The notes: generated by a model not told the origin, from the sequence alone. Shown: positions 8,066-15,416, counted from the first letter of the stretch. The stretch: 34,224 nucleotides of DNA from CAZNUM01 sp046861615 (GCA_046861615.1 JBHHUS010000015.1:1-34224); one strand, 5' to 3'. Numbers and translations are program-made.

Positions 8066-8863
8066 ATGGCCATAACGCACCCCTTCCGTAAAAAATGGGG
8101 TCAGCATTTTTTAGTGGACCCCAATCTGTTGCAGCGTTTAGTCCGCAGCCTGAAGCTGCAACCTGAAGACCATATTTTAGAGATTGGACCAGGAGAAGGT
8201 GTTTTAACCCGGCAGATTGTCCACAAAGTTGCCGGAATGACGGTGATCGAAGTCGATCCTTTGCTGATAGAGCATCTAAAGGCCGACCCTGAACTCAGCG
8301 CCTGCCGGATAATTGGGAAGGATGTTTTAAAATTAGCGTTATCAGACCTGGACCTACCGAATCCGGTGCGCATTGTGGGCAATATTCCTTACAATATCAC
8401 CACGCCGATTATCTTCTGGCTGATTTCCCAGCGACCGGAGTGGAAGAATGCCTTTTTGATGGTGCAGAAAGAAGTGGGGGAACGGCTGACAGCGGCAGTG
8501 GGCACGAAAGCGTATAGCCGTCTGACCGTCATGGTGGGGGCTTTTTTGAACGTGGAAATCTGTTTTACGATTCCACCGGAAGTATTCATTCCCCGCCCCC
8601 GGGTAGCTTCGGCGTTTATTCATTTGGAACAATTGGTGGAGCCGCTGGTTTCAGAAGCAATTTTCCCCCGCTTTTCAAAGCTGGTAACGGCAGCCTTTAC
8701 CCAGCGGCGGAAAATGCTTAAAAATTCCCTGAGTGGTTTTGGAATCTCTGGTAACCTTCAGCAGAAAATTGGTTTTTCCCGTCGACCGGAGACGCTAAGC
8801 GTTAAGGAATTTGCCTTACTGGCTGCTGATAGTTATTTAAATTGTTTGTGTCTTGAGTATTAA
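8066..8863 (+). CDS. rsmA: 16S rRNA (adenine1518/1519-N6)-dimethyltransferase
   Basis: Also called KsgA. It dimethylates two adjacent adenines in the 3' terminal helix of 16S rRNA late in small-subunit assembly. The 265 residues include FLVDPNLL near the N-terminus, the S-adenosylmethionine motif ILEIGPGEG (37-45), the acidic ribose-binding strand IEVDP (61-65) and the catalytic NIPYN at 106-110, followed by MVQKEVGERL and FIPRPRVASAF, all typical. The start ATG 8066 has no clear Shine-Dalgarno sequence. It is followed after 54 bp by rpoD. Confidence 0.95.
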   Translation: MAITHPFRKKWGQHFLVDPNLLQRLVRSLKLQPEDHILEIGPGEGVLTRQIVHKVAGMTVIEVDPLLIEHLKADPELSACRIIGKDVLKLALSDLDLPNPVRIVGNIPYNITTPIIFWLISQRPEWKNAFLMVQKEVGERLTAAVGTKAYSRLTVMVGAFLNVEICFTIPPEVFIPRPRVASAFIHLEQLVEPLVSEAIFPRFSKLVTAAFTQRRKMLKNSLSGFGISGNLQQKIGFSRRPETLSVKEFALLAADSYLNCLCLEY

Positions 8864-8917
8864 GAATATTTATTGTAAATTACTTTACTTTTTTGCGCCC
8901 TAAAATTAGAGGAATAC

Positions 8918-9772
8918 ATGGCCAAAGCAGGAAGAGCAATCAACGAATCCAATCGAAGTTTAAGTCAATACCTGGAAGAGATCGGGAAATTTGAGCCGTT
9001 ACACCCGGACCGGGAGGTGGAACTGGCACAAAAGATTAAAAAGGGCAACCGCCTGGCGCTGAAAGAATTGGTGGAGGCCAATCTGCGGTTTGTCGTGTCG
9101 GTTGCCAAGGATTACCAGGGTCAGGGACTACCGCTTACGGACCTGATTAATGAAGGCAATCTGGGCTTGATCAAGGCCGCCGGCCGGTTTGATGAAACCA
9201 GGGGCTTTAAATTTATTTCTTACGCTGTCTGGTGGATTCGCCAGTCAATTCTGCAAGCCCTGGCGGAGCATTCCCGGATTGTCCGGTTACCCCTGAACCG
9301 GGTGGGGACAATCAGCAAAATTACCAAAACAGCAGAGAAACTGGAAGCAGAAGTGGAGCGCTCTCCTAACGAGGAGGAGATTGGACGGCAACTGGAAATG
9401 ACCGGCGACGAAGTGATCGACGCCATGCGCATTTCCCGGCGCCATCATTCCTTGAATGCGCCTTTTAGAGACGGGGACAAGAATTCATTGATTGACGTCA
9501 TTGAGGATGATGGTCAAATTTCGCCCGACGAACCGCTCATGGCGGAATCCCTGAAGGATGAAATTCGTCAGGCTCTGGACACATTAAAAGAACGGGAACG
9601 GCAGGTAATTAAAATGTATTTCGGCATTGACCGGGATTATGCCCTGACCCTGAACGAGATTGGCGAAGAGTTCAATCTCACCCGGGAACGGGTTCGGCAG
9701 ATCAAGGAGAAAGCCATCCGCCGCCTGCGTCATCGTTCCCGCAGTAAAGCATTAAGAACTTATTTAGGCTGA
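8918..9772 (+). CDS. rpoD: RNA polymerase primary sigma factor (RpoD/SigA type)
   Basis: A sigma70-family factor of 284 residues that directs RNA polymerase to promoters. It has region 1.2 (SLSQYLEEIGKFEPL, 14-28), region 2 with NLRFVVSVAKDYQGQGL and the DNA-melting VWWIRQSI, region 3, and a C-terminal region 4 helix-turn-helix (TLNEIGEEFNLTRERVRQIK). It lacks the long region 1.1 and non-conserved insert of proteobacterial RpoD. This short architecture is the one used by Bacteroidota for the housekeeping sigma factor, so I call it primary, although a secondary group 2 sigma cannot be excluded from one window. AGAGGA precedes the ATG. rpsU follows after 20 bp. Confidence 0.92.
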   Translation: MAKAGRAINESNRSLSQYLEEIGKFEPLHPDREVELAQKIKKGNRLALKELVEANLRFVVSVAKDYQGQGLPLTDLINEGNLGLIKAAGRFDETRGFKFISYAVWWIRQSILQALAEHSRIVRLPLNRVGTISKITKTAEKLEAEVERSPNEEEIGRQLEMTGDEVIDAMRISRRHHSLNAPFRDGDKNSLIDVIEDDGQISPDEPLMAESLKDEIRQALDTLKERERQVIKMYFGIDRDYALTLNEIGEEFNLTRERVRQIKEKAIRRLRHRSRSKALRTYLG

Positions 9773-9776
9773 GTGG

Positions 9777-9787
9777 AAGGAGGTGAT
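9777..9787 (+). promoter_or_regulatory. Extended, perfect Shine-Dalgarno of rpsU
   Basis: AAGGAGGTGAT is the exact complement of the standard 3' end of bacterial 16S rRNA over 11 bases and lies 5 nt before ATG 9793. Most genes in the window have weak or no such site, so its strength here stands out. Confidence 0.85.
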
Positions 9788-9792
9788 ATTGA

Positions 9793-9984
9793 ATGGTTGA
9801 AGTTTCCGTACGGGACGGTGAACAGCTCGAACGCGCCTTGCGTCGTTTCAAAAAGAAATGGGAACGGGCCGGCGTCCTGCGGGAAGTGAAACGTAAATCC
9901 TTCTACATCAAGCCCAGCGATGAAAAGCGCGCTGCCCGGAAAAAAGCAGTCCGGCGCCGCGCCCGATTTGCCAGGATGCAGTAA
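9793..9984 (+). CDS. rpsU: 30S ribosomal protein bS21
   Basis: A 63-residue, highly basic protein of the small ribosomal subunit that sits near the anti-Shine-Dalgarno end of 16S rRNA. The sequence shows the family pattern: VSVRDGEQLERALRRFKKK, then a long Arg/Lys-rich helix ending in RRRARFARMQ. It shares a transcript with rpoD (20-bp gap), a pairing also known from other phyla, and ends at a strong terminator. The unusually strong ribosome-binding site suggests translational control, discussed in the findings. Confidence 0.96.
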   Translation: MVEVSVRDGEQLERALRRFKKKWERAGVLREVKRKSFYIKPSDEKRAARKKAVRRRARFARMQ

Positions 9985-10005
9985 TTGAATCTTACTGTCA
10001 CTTCG

Positions 10006-10037
10006 AAAAAGGTTCGGTGTTTTACCGAACCTTTTTT
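10006..10037 (+). terminator. Intrinsic terminator after rpsU
   Basis: An 8-bp stem (GGTTCGGT 10011-10018 with ACCGAACC 10024-10031), loop GTTTT, followed by T6 (10032-10037) and preceded by A5, which can extend the stem. It ends the rsmA/rpoD-rpsU transcript only 14 bp before the next start codon. Confidence 0.88.
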
Positions 10038-10051
10038 ATTATTTTAAGCTC

Positions 10052-11389
10052 ATGATTATCCGTAGCATTTCCGGTGTTCGGGGACTGGTGGATACCCACC
10101 TGAATGGTGAGGAAGTCCGGAAATATGCCCGGGCGCTTCATCACCAATTGTCAGTGGGGGTCATTATTATCGGTCGGGACAGCCGTCCCTCCGGGGATTG
10201 GTTGGCCGATGCTTTTGTGGAGGAATTACTGCATCTGGGTCGGGATGTTATCGGCTGCGGGATTGTACCAACTCCAACGGTACAATTTCTGGTAGAACAC
10301 TCGGAAGCAGCGGGTGGAGTAGTCATTACTGCCAGCCATAATCCGATTGAATGGAACGGACTGAAATTTATCCGCAGCGACGGAACTTTTTTCCGGGATG
10401 GAGAATGGCAGGCATTGTTTCAGCTCGTAGATCATCCTGTAAAATCCCCAGATGGTCAATCGTTTGGTGTGTTTTTACCGGACGAGAATGCGGTCCTGAA
10501 ACATGTTCTGCATATTGTCAGTCTTAAATTTCTGAATCTGAAGGAAATTCGAAAGCGAAAATTCAAAGTGGTGGTGGATGCTGTGAATGGGGCTGGCTCG
10601 GATGCACTACCGCAATTATTGGAATCCCTGGGGTGTAGTGTTACCCGGGTGAATTGCGACGCCAGCGGTGAATTTACCCGGGGGCCGGAACCGCTCCCGG
10701 AGCATTTACAGGATCTGTGCCGGCAGGTAGTGGAAACTAATGCTGACGTTGGCCTGGCTGTTGACCCCGATGCGGATCGTCTGGCCGTGGTTTCCGAAAA
10801 GGGAATCCCTTTGGGCGAAGAGTACACCCTGGTGCTGGCAGCGGAAAGTTATTTGAAAACGGTTAAAAAGCCGGAGGTTCTGGTTACCAATCTTTCCTCT
10901 TCTCTGGCGTTGGAAAAGATGGCTGCTAACTATAATAGCAGTGTTCGGCGGGCAGCTGTGGGTGAAATCAACGTGGTGGAAGAAATGTTACGCTGCGGCG
11001 CCAATCTGGGAGGTGAAGGAAATGGGGGCGTGATCCTGAAAGCAGCCCATCTGGGGCGTGATTCCCTGGTGGGAGCGGCCATGATCTTGAGCCGGATGGC
11101 CCTGGAGCAGATTCCCATAAGTCAGATTCATGCGACCTTACCTCAATTTAAAATTGTAAAGGATCGAATTAAACTCCGGGATCTGGAATTTGGTAAAATC
11201 TTAAAGATTACCAAAACTGTATTTGCCGATGGTGAAGTCAACACCGTGGATGGAATCAAATTTTCCTGGTCCGATCGCTGGATCCATATGAGGAAATCCA
11301 ACACTGAACCAATAGTCCGTATCTACGCGGAGGGGCCGACGGTTGAGATAGCCAGGGAATTAATTCAAACAGTCAAAGACCGTCTGTAG
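10052..11389 (+). CDS. Phosphohexomutase, GlmM-like (phosphoglucosamine mutase or related)
   Basis: An alpha-D-phosphohexomutase superfamily enzyme of 445 residues, which moves phosphate between C1 and C6 of a sugar. All four signatures are present: the phosphoserine loop TASHNP with Ser95, the metal loop DPDADR with Asp238, 240 and 242, the sugar-binding loop GGEGNGG (320-326) and the phosphate-binding RKSNTEP (414-420). The GEGNGG form of the sugar loop is the one seen in archaeal-type and Bacteroidota phosphoglucosamine mutases, so peptidoglycan precursor synthesis is the likeliest role. Because it sits just upstream of a pentose-phosphate microcompartment operon, a phosphopentomutase role is a fallback idea: one archaeal member of this superfamily has that activity. 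No promoter was found in the 14 bp after the terminator. Confidence 0.88.
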   Translation: MIIRSISGVRGLVDTHLNGEEVRKYARALHHQLSVGVIIIGRDSRPSGDWLADAFVEELLHLGRDVIGCGIVPTPTVQFLVEHSEAAGGVVITASHNPIEWNGLKFIRSDGTFFRDGEWQALFQLVDHPVKSPDGQSFGVFLPDENAVLKHVLHIVSLKFLNLKEIRKRKFKVVVDAVNGAGSDALPQLLESLGCSVTRVNCDASGEFTRGPEPLPEHLQDLCRQVVETNADVGLAVDPDADRLAVVSEKGIPLGEEYTLVLAAESYLKTVKKPEVLVTNLSSSLALEKMAANYNSSVRRAAVGEINVVEEMLRCGANLGGEGNGGVILKAAHLGRDSLVGAAMILSRMALEQIPISQIHATLPQFKIVKDRIKLRDLEFGKILKITKTVFADGEVNTVDGIKFSWSDRWIHMRKSNTEPIVRIYAEGPTVEIARELIQTVKDRL

Positions 11390-11448
11390 TTTCTTTCTTA
11401 AAACACATCCGTTTAGTTTTTAACTAGAATCCGATTTGAAAAATTTTC

Positions 11449-11479
11449 TTGACACACCGGCATTTTCCTTGTAGTTTTG
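11449..11479 (+). promoter_or_regulatory. Promoter of the microcompartment operon
   Basis: TTGACA (11449-11454) is followed by a 17-bp spacer and TAGTTTTG (11472-11479). The -10 is poor by the E. coli rule (TAGTTT) but matches the Bacteroidota -10 consensus TAnnTTTG exactly. Transcription should begin near 11484, inside the first operator. Upstream sequence 11390-11448 shows nothing else recognisable. Confidence 0.65.
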
Positions 11480-11511
11480 AACAAATGTTAAATACAAATG
11501 AACAAATGTTC
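11479..11511 (+). promoter_or_regulatory. Twin operator, probable SorC/DeoR-type binding sites
   Basis: GAACAAATGTT occurs twice, at 11479-11489 and 11500-11510, spaced exactly 21 bp (two helical turns). The second copy, with C11511, is a perfect interrupted palindrome GAACA-AA-TGTTC; the first differs at its last base. Both lie between the -10 element and the regulator start codon, where a bound tetramer would block transcription. Confidence 0.65.
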
Positions 11512-11522
11512 ATACAGGCAAA

Positions 11523-12467
11523 GTGACAAAACCGGATAAACAAATACTCTTGGTTGAAATTGCCCGCCTTTATTATGAGCATCAAATGAATCAACAGGCA
11601 ATTGCAAAAAAACTGGGTATTTCCCGGCCGGGTGTTTCACGATTATTACTCCAGGCCCGGGAACAGGGAATTGTTAAAATTGAGATTCACGATCCCCGGG
11701 AGTTAGGAACCCGCTTGGAACAAGAACTAAAAGCAAAATATGGTTTAAAGCAGGCGATTGTGGTGCCCAATGGTGAGAATGATGACCGGGTTGTCAAAAG
11801 TCGGCTCGGTCAGGCGGCGGTGATTTATCTGGACACGATCATTCGGGAAGGTAGTATTCTGGGGATTTCCTGGGGGACCACCATGCAGGCCGTTACCCGG
11901 AAGTTGCGTAAACGGGCCTTGAAAAATGTGACTGTTGTTCAGTTAAACGGCGGTATCTCCCGGGCAGAATACGATACTCACGCCAGTGAAATTGCTCAGA
12001 AACTTAGTGAAAACTACTCTGCTGTGCCCTTTGTATTACCGCTGCCGGCAGTGGTTGACCGACCTGATTTGAAGCAGGCGATTGTTTCTGATAAAAATAT
12101 TGCCAGAACTCTGGCTCTGGCGCAGAAAGCCGAAATTGCCATGTTCACGGTGGGATCATTCAGCCACCAGTCGGTCTTGGTGAAAGCCGATTATTTTGAG
12201 CCTGAAGAGGTGGACCAGCTGATTGCTCAAGGTGCCGTGGGGGATATTTGTTCCCGTATTATAAAAGCGAATGGCCGGATTTGTTCGCCGGAATTGGATG
12301 CCCGGACAATTGGGATTGAGTTAACTGAACTGTGCCGGAAACCATACTCCATTGCTGTGGCTGGGGGCAAAGAAAAACTGCCTGCCGTCCGGGCCGGTCT
12401 CAAGGGCCAGTGGTTCAATGTTCTGATTACCGACGAGTGGGTCGCCGGAGAATTGCTGGAAGTTTAA
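11523..12467 (+). CDS. SorC/DeoR-type sugar-phosphate-sensing transcription regulator
   Basis: A 314-residue regulator with an N-terminal helix-turn-helix (about 22-45, NQQAIAKKLGISRPGVSRLL) and a C-terminal SorC-family sugar-binding domain related to phosphosugar isomerases (about 60-312). B. subtilis DeoR, which senses deoxyribose-5-phosphate and controls the deoC homologue, belongs to this family. Here the gene directly precedes a DeoC-containing enzyme, with stop TAA touching the next ATG, so it most likely controls the operon it heads and responds to a pentose phosphate. The start is GTG 11523 with a weak AGG upstream. The twin palindromes in its leader point to autoregulation. Effector identity is inferred, not seen. 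Confidence 0.85.
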   Translation: MTKPDKQILLVEIARLYYEHQMNQQAIAKKLGISRPGVSRLLLQAREQGIVKIEIHDPRELGTRLEQELKAKYGLKQAIVVPNGENDDRVVKSRLGQAAVIYLDTIIREGSILGISWGTTMQAVTRKLRKRALKNVTVVQLNGGISRAEYDTHASEIAQKLSENYSAVPFVLPLPAVVDRPDLKQAIVSDKNIARTLALAQKAEIAMFTVGSFSHQSVLVKADYFEPEEVDQLIAQGAVGDICSRIIKANGRICSPELDARTIGIELTELCRKPYSIAVAGGKEKLPAVRAGLKGQWFNVLITDEWVAGELLEV

Positions 12468-13886
12468 ATGTCTTCTCAAAATATGATTCATACGATCGCT
12501 CTGGGTGCGGATCACGGTGGATTCGCCTTAAAAGAAATATTAAAGGAATATTTAAATCAGGCGGGTTATGAAATTGCTGATTGCGGTACCAACAGCAGCG
12601 CAGCAGTGGATTATCCCCGGTTTGCCTACGCCGTAGCCCGCTCCGTGGCCGATGGAAAAGCTAATTTGGGTATTATGGTGGATGGGGCCGGGATCGGCTC
12701 CGCAATGGTGGCAAATAAGGTTGCGGGAATTCGGGCAGCTCTGTGCTATGACTTATCCACAGCCCGTAACGCCCGGGAACATAACAACGCCAATATTCTG
12801 ACTTTAGGAGCCGGATTAATTGGTCCGAGCCTGGCGAAGCAAATTGTAGATATTTTTATTAAAACCGGATGTACCGAAGACCGCCACCAATTGCGGGTGA
12901 AAATGATTGATGAACTGGATCAACATCATATTAATGGCAATGTCGAAACGGAGGTTTTAAGAACGGAAAAGGAGGCAGATTTGGTAGATATTTGTAATGA
13001 AGACGTTTTTCGAATCGCCCAGCGGGTAGAGGCTTTGATGATCGGTGGCGGTGAAGTGGTTCCCCGTACGGATGGTGACCACTGTGATTCCGATATGGTT
13101 TGCCGTTGTGGTGTCTGTGTCGAAAAACGACCGGAAACGCTTCGGAAGTTTCTCGACTTTGGCGTAGATCGGATTGGGTTCCACGGTGGAACCGGCTGTG
13201 AAAGTGTGCCTGAGGATATTGCCAAATGTATTGACCATACTTTGTTAAAACCGGATGCCACTGAGGATGATATTAAAAAATTATGTTCAGAGGCCGCTGA
13301 ATTTGGCTTTGCATCGGTCTGTATCAGTCCGAGTTATGTTTCATTGGCTGCCCGGGAATTGGCCGGAACCAGTGTAAAAGTCTGTACCGTGGTTGGATTT
13401 CCTTCGGGAGCCCACATGCCAGAGATCAAGGCCTTGGAAACACGCCGGGCGATTCGTGATGGTGCCCGGGAAATCGACATGGTAATCAACATCGGTGCTT
13501 TAAAAAGTGGAAGGGATGATTTAGTGTACCGCGATATTCGCTTGGTTTGCGAAGCCTGCCGGGATGGTGGTGCTATTAGTAAAGTGATTATTGAAACGGC
13601 TTATCTGAATGATGATGAAAAGGTTCGGGCCTGCACTCTGGCCAAGAAAGCGCGGGCTAATTTTGTCAAAACCTCCACTGGCTTTGGTCCCCAGGGGGCC
13701 ACTGCTGAGGATGTCGCTCTAATGAGTGGTACCGTTGGTCAGGCGGGAATCGGTGTGAAAGCGGCCGGTGGAATTCATTCCTATGAAGACGCCAAAGAAA
13801 TGATCAAAGCCGGCGCCACCCGTATCGGCGCCAGTGCCGGAATAAAAATATTACAGGAAGCTAAAACAGTTACCGTCTCCAACTGA
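12468..13886 (+). CDS. RpiB-DeoC fusion: ribose-5-P isomerase-like / deoxyribose-P aldolase
   Basis: A 472-residue bifunctional protein. Residues 7-145 are an RpiB fold (GADHGGFALK at 13-22, AREHNNAN at 102-109). Residues 250-465 are DeoC, a class I aldolase that splits 2-deoxyribose-5-phosphate into glyceraldehyde-3-phosphate and acetaldehyde; its key residues are intact (Asp337 in EIDMVIN, Schiff-base Lys401 in FVKTSTG, Lys431 in GVKAAGG). The RpiB active-site loop reads VDGAGIGS: Asp72 replaces the catalytic Cys of E. coli-type RpiB (CGTGIG). The linker has an amphipathic helix (about 168-191) resembling microcompartment targeting peptides, and a cluster Cys206, 212, 214, 217. It is the likely signature enzyme of the compartment. 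The start abuts the regulator stop. Confidence 0.9.
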   Translation: MSSQNMIHTIALGADHGGFALKEILKEYLNQAGYEIADCGTNSSAAVDYPRFAYAVARSVADGKANLGIMVDGAGIGSAMVANKVAGIRAALCYDLSTARNAREHNNANILTLGAGLIGPSLAKQIVDIFIKTGCTEDRHQLRVKMIDELDQHHINGNVETEVLRTEKEADLVDICNEDVFRIAQRVEALMIGGGEVVPRTDGDHCDSDMVCRCGVCVEKRPETLRKFLDFGVDRIGFHGGTGCESVPEDIAKCIDHTLLKPDATEDDIKKLCSEAAEFGFASVCISPSYVSLAARELAGTSVKVCTVVGFPSGAHMPEIKALETRRAIRDGAREIDMVINIGALKSGRDDLVYRDIRLVCEACRDGGAISKVIIETAYLNDDEKVRACTLAKKARANFVKTSTGFGPQGATAEDVALMSGTVGQAGIGVKAAGGIHSYEDAKEMIKAGATRIGASAGIKILQEAKTVTVSN

Positions 13887-13912
13887 CGGTAGTCAGAAAG
13901 CGAGATAAAATC

Positions 13913-14536
13913 ATGGTCGATTTAAGAGCGTACGTATTTCTGGATAATTTACAACCGCAGTATGCCGCATTCCTGGGTACGGTGGCCAAAGGCTTTCTGC
14001 CGATTACCGGAATGGCCTCTCTGTATGTGGAAATTTCACCAGGAATTGAAATTAACCGGGTGACGGACATTGCCTTGAAATCCACCCGTGTAACCCCGGG
14101 GATGCAGATTGTGGAACGGCTGTACGGAATGCTTGAAATTCATTCAGAATCCCAGGCAGAAGTTCGTCAGGCAGGTCAGGCTATTTTAGCGGCTCTGGAG
14201 TTGAAAGAAGAGGACCGCTGGAAACCTAAAATTTTTTCCAGTCAGGTTATCCGTCGGATTGATGATCATCAAACCCAGCTCATTAACCGTATGCGCCACG
14301 GAAATATGATTGTACCGGGACAAACACTGTATGTCATGGAAGTCCAGCCCGCCGCTTACGCGGCCCTGGCGGCAAACGAAGCTGAAAAGGCGGCGGAGAT
14401 CAACATTCTGGAAGTTCGCAGTTTTGGCAGTTTTGGTCGTCTATATCTGGGAGGTGAAGAACGCGATATAGACGTAGCTTGGCGGGTGGCGACGAAAACT
14501 GTTGAAGAAGTAACCGGACTTGAAAAACAGTCTTAA
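13913..14536 (+). CDS. BMC-T tandem-domain microcompartment shell protein
   Basis: A 207-residue protein that reads as two BMC domains in a row (about 1-100 and 105-205). In each the helix-strand pattern of shell proteins can be followed: VEISPGIEINRVTDIALK and VMEVQPAAYAALAANEAEKA are the paired N-terminal segments, followed by GMLEIHSESQAEVRQAGQAI and GRLYLGGEERDIDVAWRVA. Such proteins form pseudohexameric trimers that tile the shell facet; some stack as gated double discs, which cannot be judged here. It lies 26 bp after the RpiB-DeoC gene with no strong Shine-Dalgarno. It is clearly diverged from the second BMC-T gene in the same operon. Confidence 0.8.
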   Translation: MVDLRAYVFLDNLQPQYAAFLGTVAKGFLPITGMASLYVEISPGIEINRVTDIALKSTRVTPGMQIVERLYGMLEIHSESQAEVRQAGQAILAALELKEEDRWKPKIFSSQVIRRIDDHQTQLINRMRHGNMIVPGQTLYVMEVQPAAYAALAANEAEKAAEINILEVRSFGSFGRLYLGGEERDIDVAWRVATKTVEEVTGLEKQS

Positions 14537-14574
14537 GATTTTTCGTTCGATGCTGAAATTGGACGGGAAAGAGA

Positions 14575-14597
14575 ATTTTCATCCAAGAGATGAAAAT
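14575..14597 (+). other. Intra-operon RNA hairpin before the BMC-H gene
   Basis: A perfect 9-bp inverted repeat (ATTTTCATC 14575-14583 and GATGAAAAT 14589-14597, 5-nt loop) sits in the 102-bp gap before the BMC-H gene. There is no T-run after it, so it is not a normal terminator; an RNA stability or processing element is a better guess. Confidence 0.45.
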
Positions 14598-14638
14598 CAA
14601 TGTGTGGATTCGTTAATTAATGTAAGGAGATGAATATC

Positions 14639-14953
14639 ATGGCTGAAGCACTTGGAATGATCGAGACGAGAAGTTTCCCGGCGCTGGTGGAAGCGGCCGA
14701 TGCAATGGTCAAAGCCGCCAAGGTGGAACTGGTGTCCTATGAAAAAACAGGTGGTGGTTATATAACGGCCAACATCCGCGGTGATGTGGCTGCCGTCAAA
14801 GCCGCCTGCGATGCTGGTAAAGCCGGTGCCGCCCGGGTAGGTGAAATAGTAGCCGTTCATATCATTGCCCGACCCCATGCCAATGTGGATGCGGTTATAC
14901 CCTTAGGTCGGACCGATAAGGGTCAAACGGTAATGAAACAGAGCAGTAAGTAG
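14639..14953 (+). CDS. BMC-H hexameric shell protein
   Basis: A canonical single-domain shell protein of the PduA/EutM/CcmK type, 104 residues, which forms cyclic hexamers that make up most of the facet. The start of the domain is ALGMIETRSFPALVEAAD, and the pore region is KTGGGYITANIRGDVAAV, with three Gly where PduA has a GSG-type pore; RPH near the C-terminus is also typical. I start at ATG 14639, not at the in-frame ATG 14630, because AAGGAG (14624-14629) would touch the earlier one but is 9 nt from the later one. It has one of the strongest ribosome-binding sites of the operon, as expected for the most abundant shell component. Confidence 0.95.
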   Translation: MAEALGMIETRSFPALVEAADAMVKAAKVELVSYEKTGGGYITANIRGDVAAVKAACDAGKAGAARVGEIVAVHIIARPHANVDAVIPLGRTDKGQTVMKQSSK

Positions 14954-14964
14954 CGAGATATCCT

Positions 14965-15264
14965 ATGATTCTCGCTCAAGTAGTAGGAACGGTTGTAGCG
15001 ACCCAAAAGGAAGCCAGTATGGAGGGGTTAAAATTCCTCCTGCTGCAACCGGTAGACCTGGAAGGGAAGAAAAGTGGTGGTTTTGTTGTTGCCGCCGATG
15101 CCATTGGTGTTGGAATAAACGAGATGGTTCTTTACGCCAGCGGTAGTTCAGCCCGCCAGACGGTTCAAACCGATAAACGACCATGTGATGCGGTGGTCAT
15201 GGCTATTGTTGATCACTGGGAAGTAAATGGACAAACCAAATACAAAAAAGGCGCGAATGGCTGA
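14965..15264 (+). CDS. BMC-P (EutN/CcmL) pentameric vertex protein, copy 1
   Basis: A 99-residue EutN/CcmL-family protein that forms pentamers capping the vertices of the icosahedral shell. The family pattern is MILAQVVGTVVAT, then FLLLQPVDLEGK, VAADAIGVGINEMVLYASGSSAR and a final AIVDHWEV. It starts 11 bp after the BMC-H stop. It is the first of three paralogues in this operon and has a longer polar C-terminus than the third copy. Confidence 0.93.
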   Translation: MILAQVVGTVVATQKEASMEGLKFLLLQPVDLEGKKSGGFVVAADAIGVGINEMVLYASGSSARQTVQTDKRPCDAVVMAIVDHWEVNGQTKYKKGANG

Positions 15265-15277
15265 TGGTCGTGGATAG

Positions 15278-15296
15278 CGTTTCGCTTGTTGAAACG
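15278..15296 (+). other. Hairpin in the leader of the aldehyde dehydrogenase gene
   Basis: CGTTTC (15278-15283) and GAAACG (15291-15296) form a 6-bp stem with a 7-nt loop inside the 163-bp gap 15265-15427, the longest in the operon. There is no T-run. A weak internal promoter is possible here as well: TTGAAA (15289-15294), 17-bp spacer, CGTAAT (15312-15317). Confidence 0.35.
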
Positions 15297-15416
15297 AAAT
15301 GAAATGCCACCCGTAATCGCATTACACAGGAAACTGCTAATTGCCCTAACCAAAGGTATTCTGGTTTCAAAAGGAATATTGGAGGGATAATTGCAATAAT
15401 GGAAATAACAATACTT

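Noticed and set aside
11390..11522. Riboswitch in the leader of the microcompartment operon
   Set aside because: No stable nested stems; the repeats here are short palindromes that fit protein operators better.
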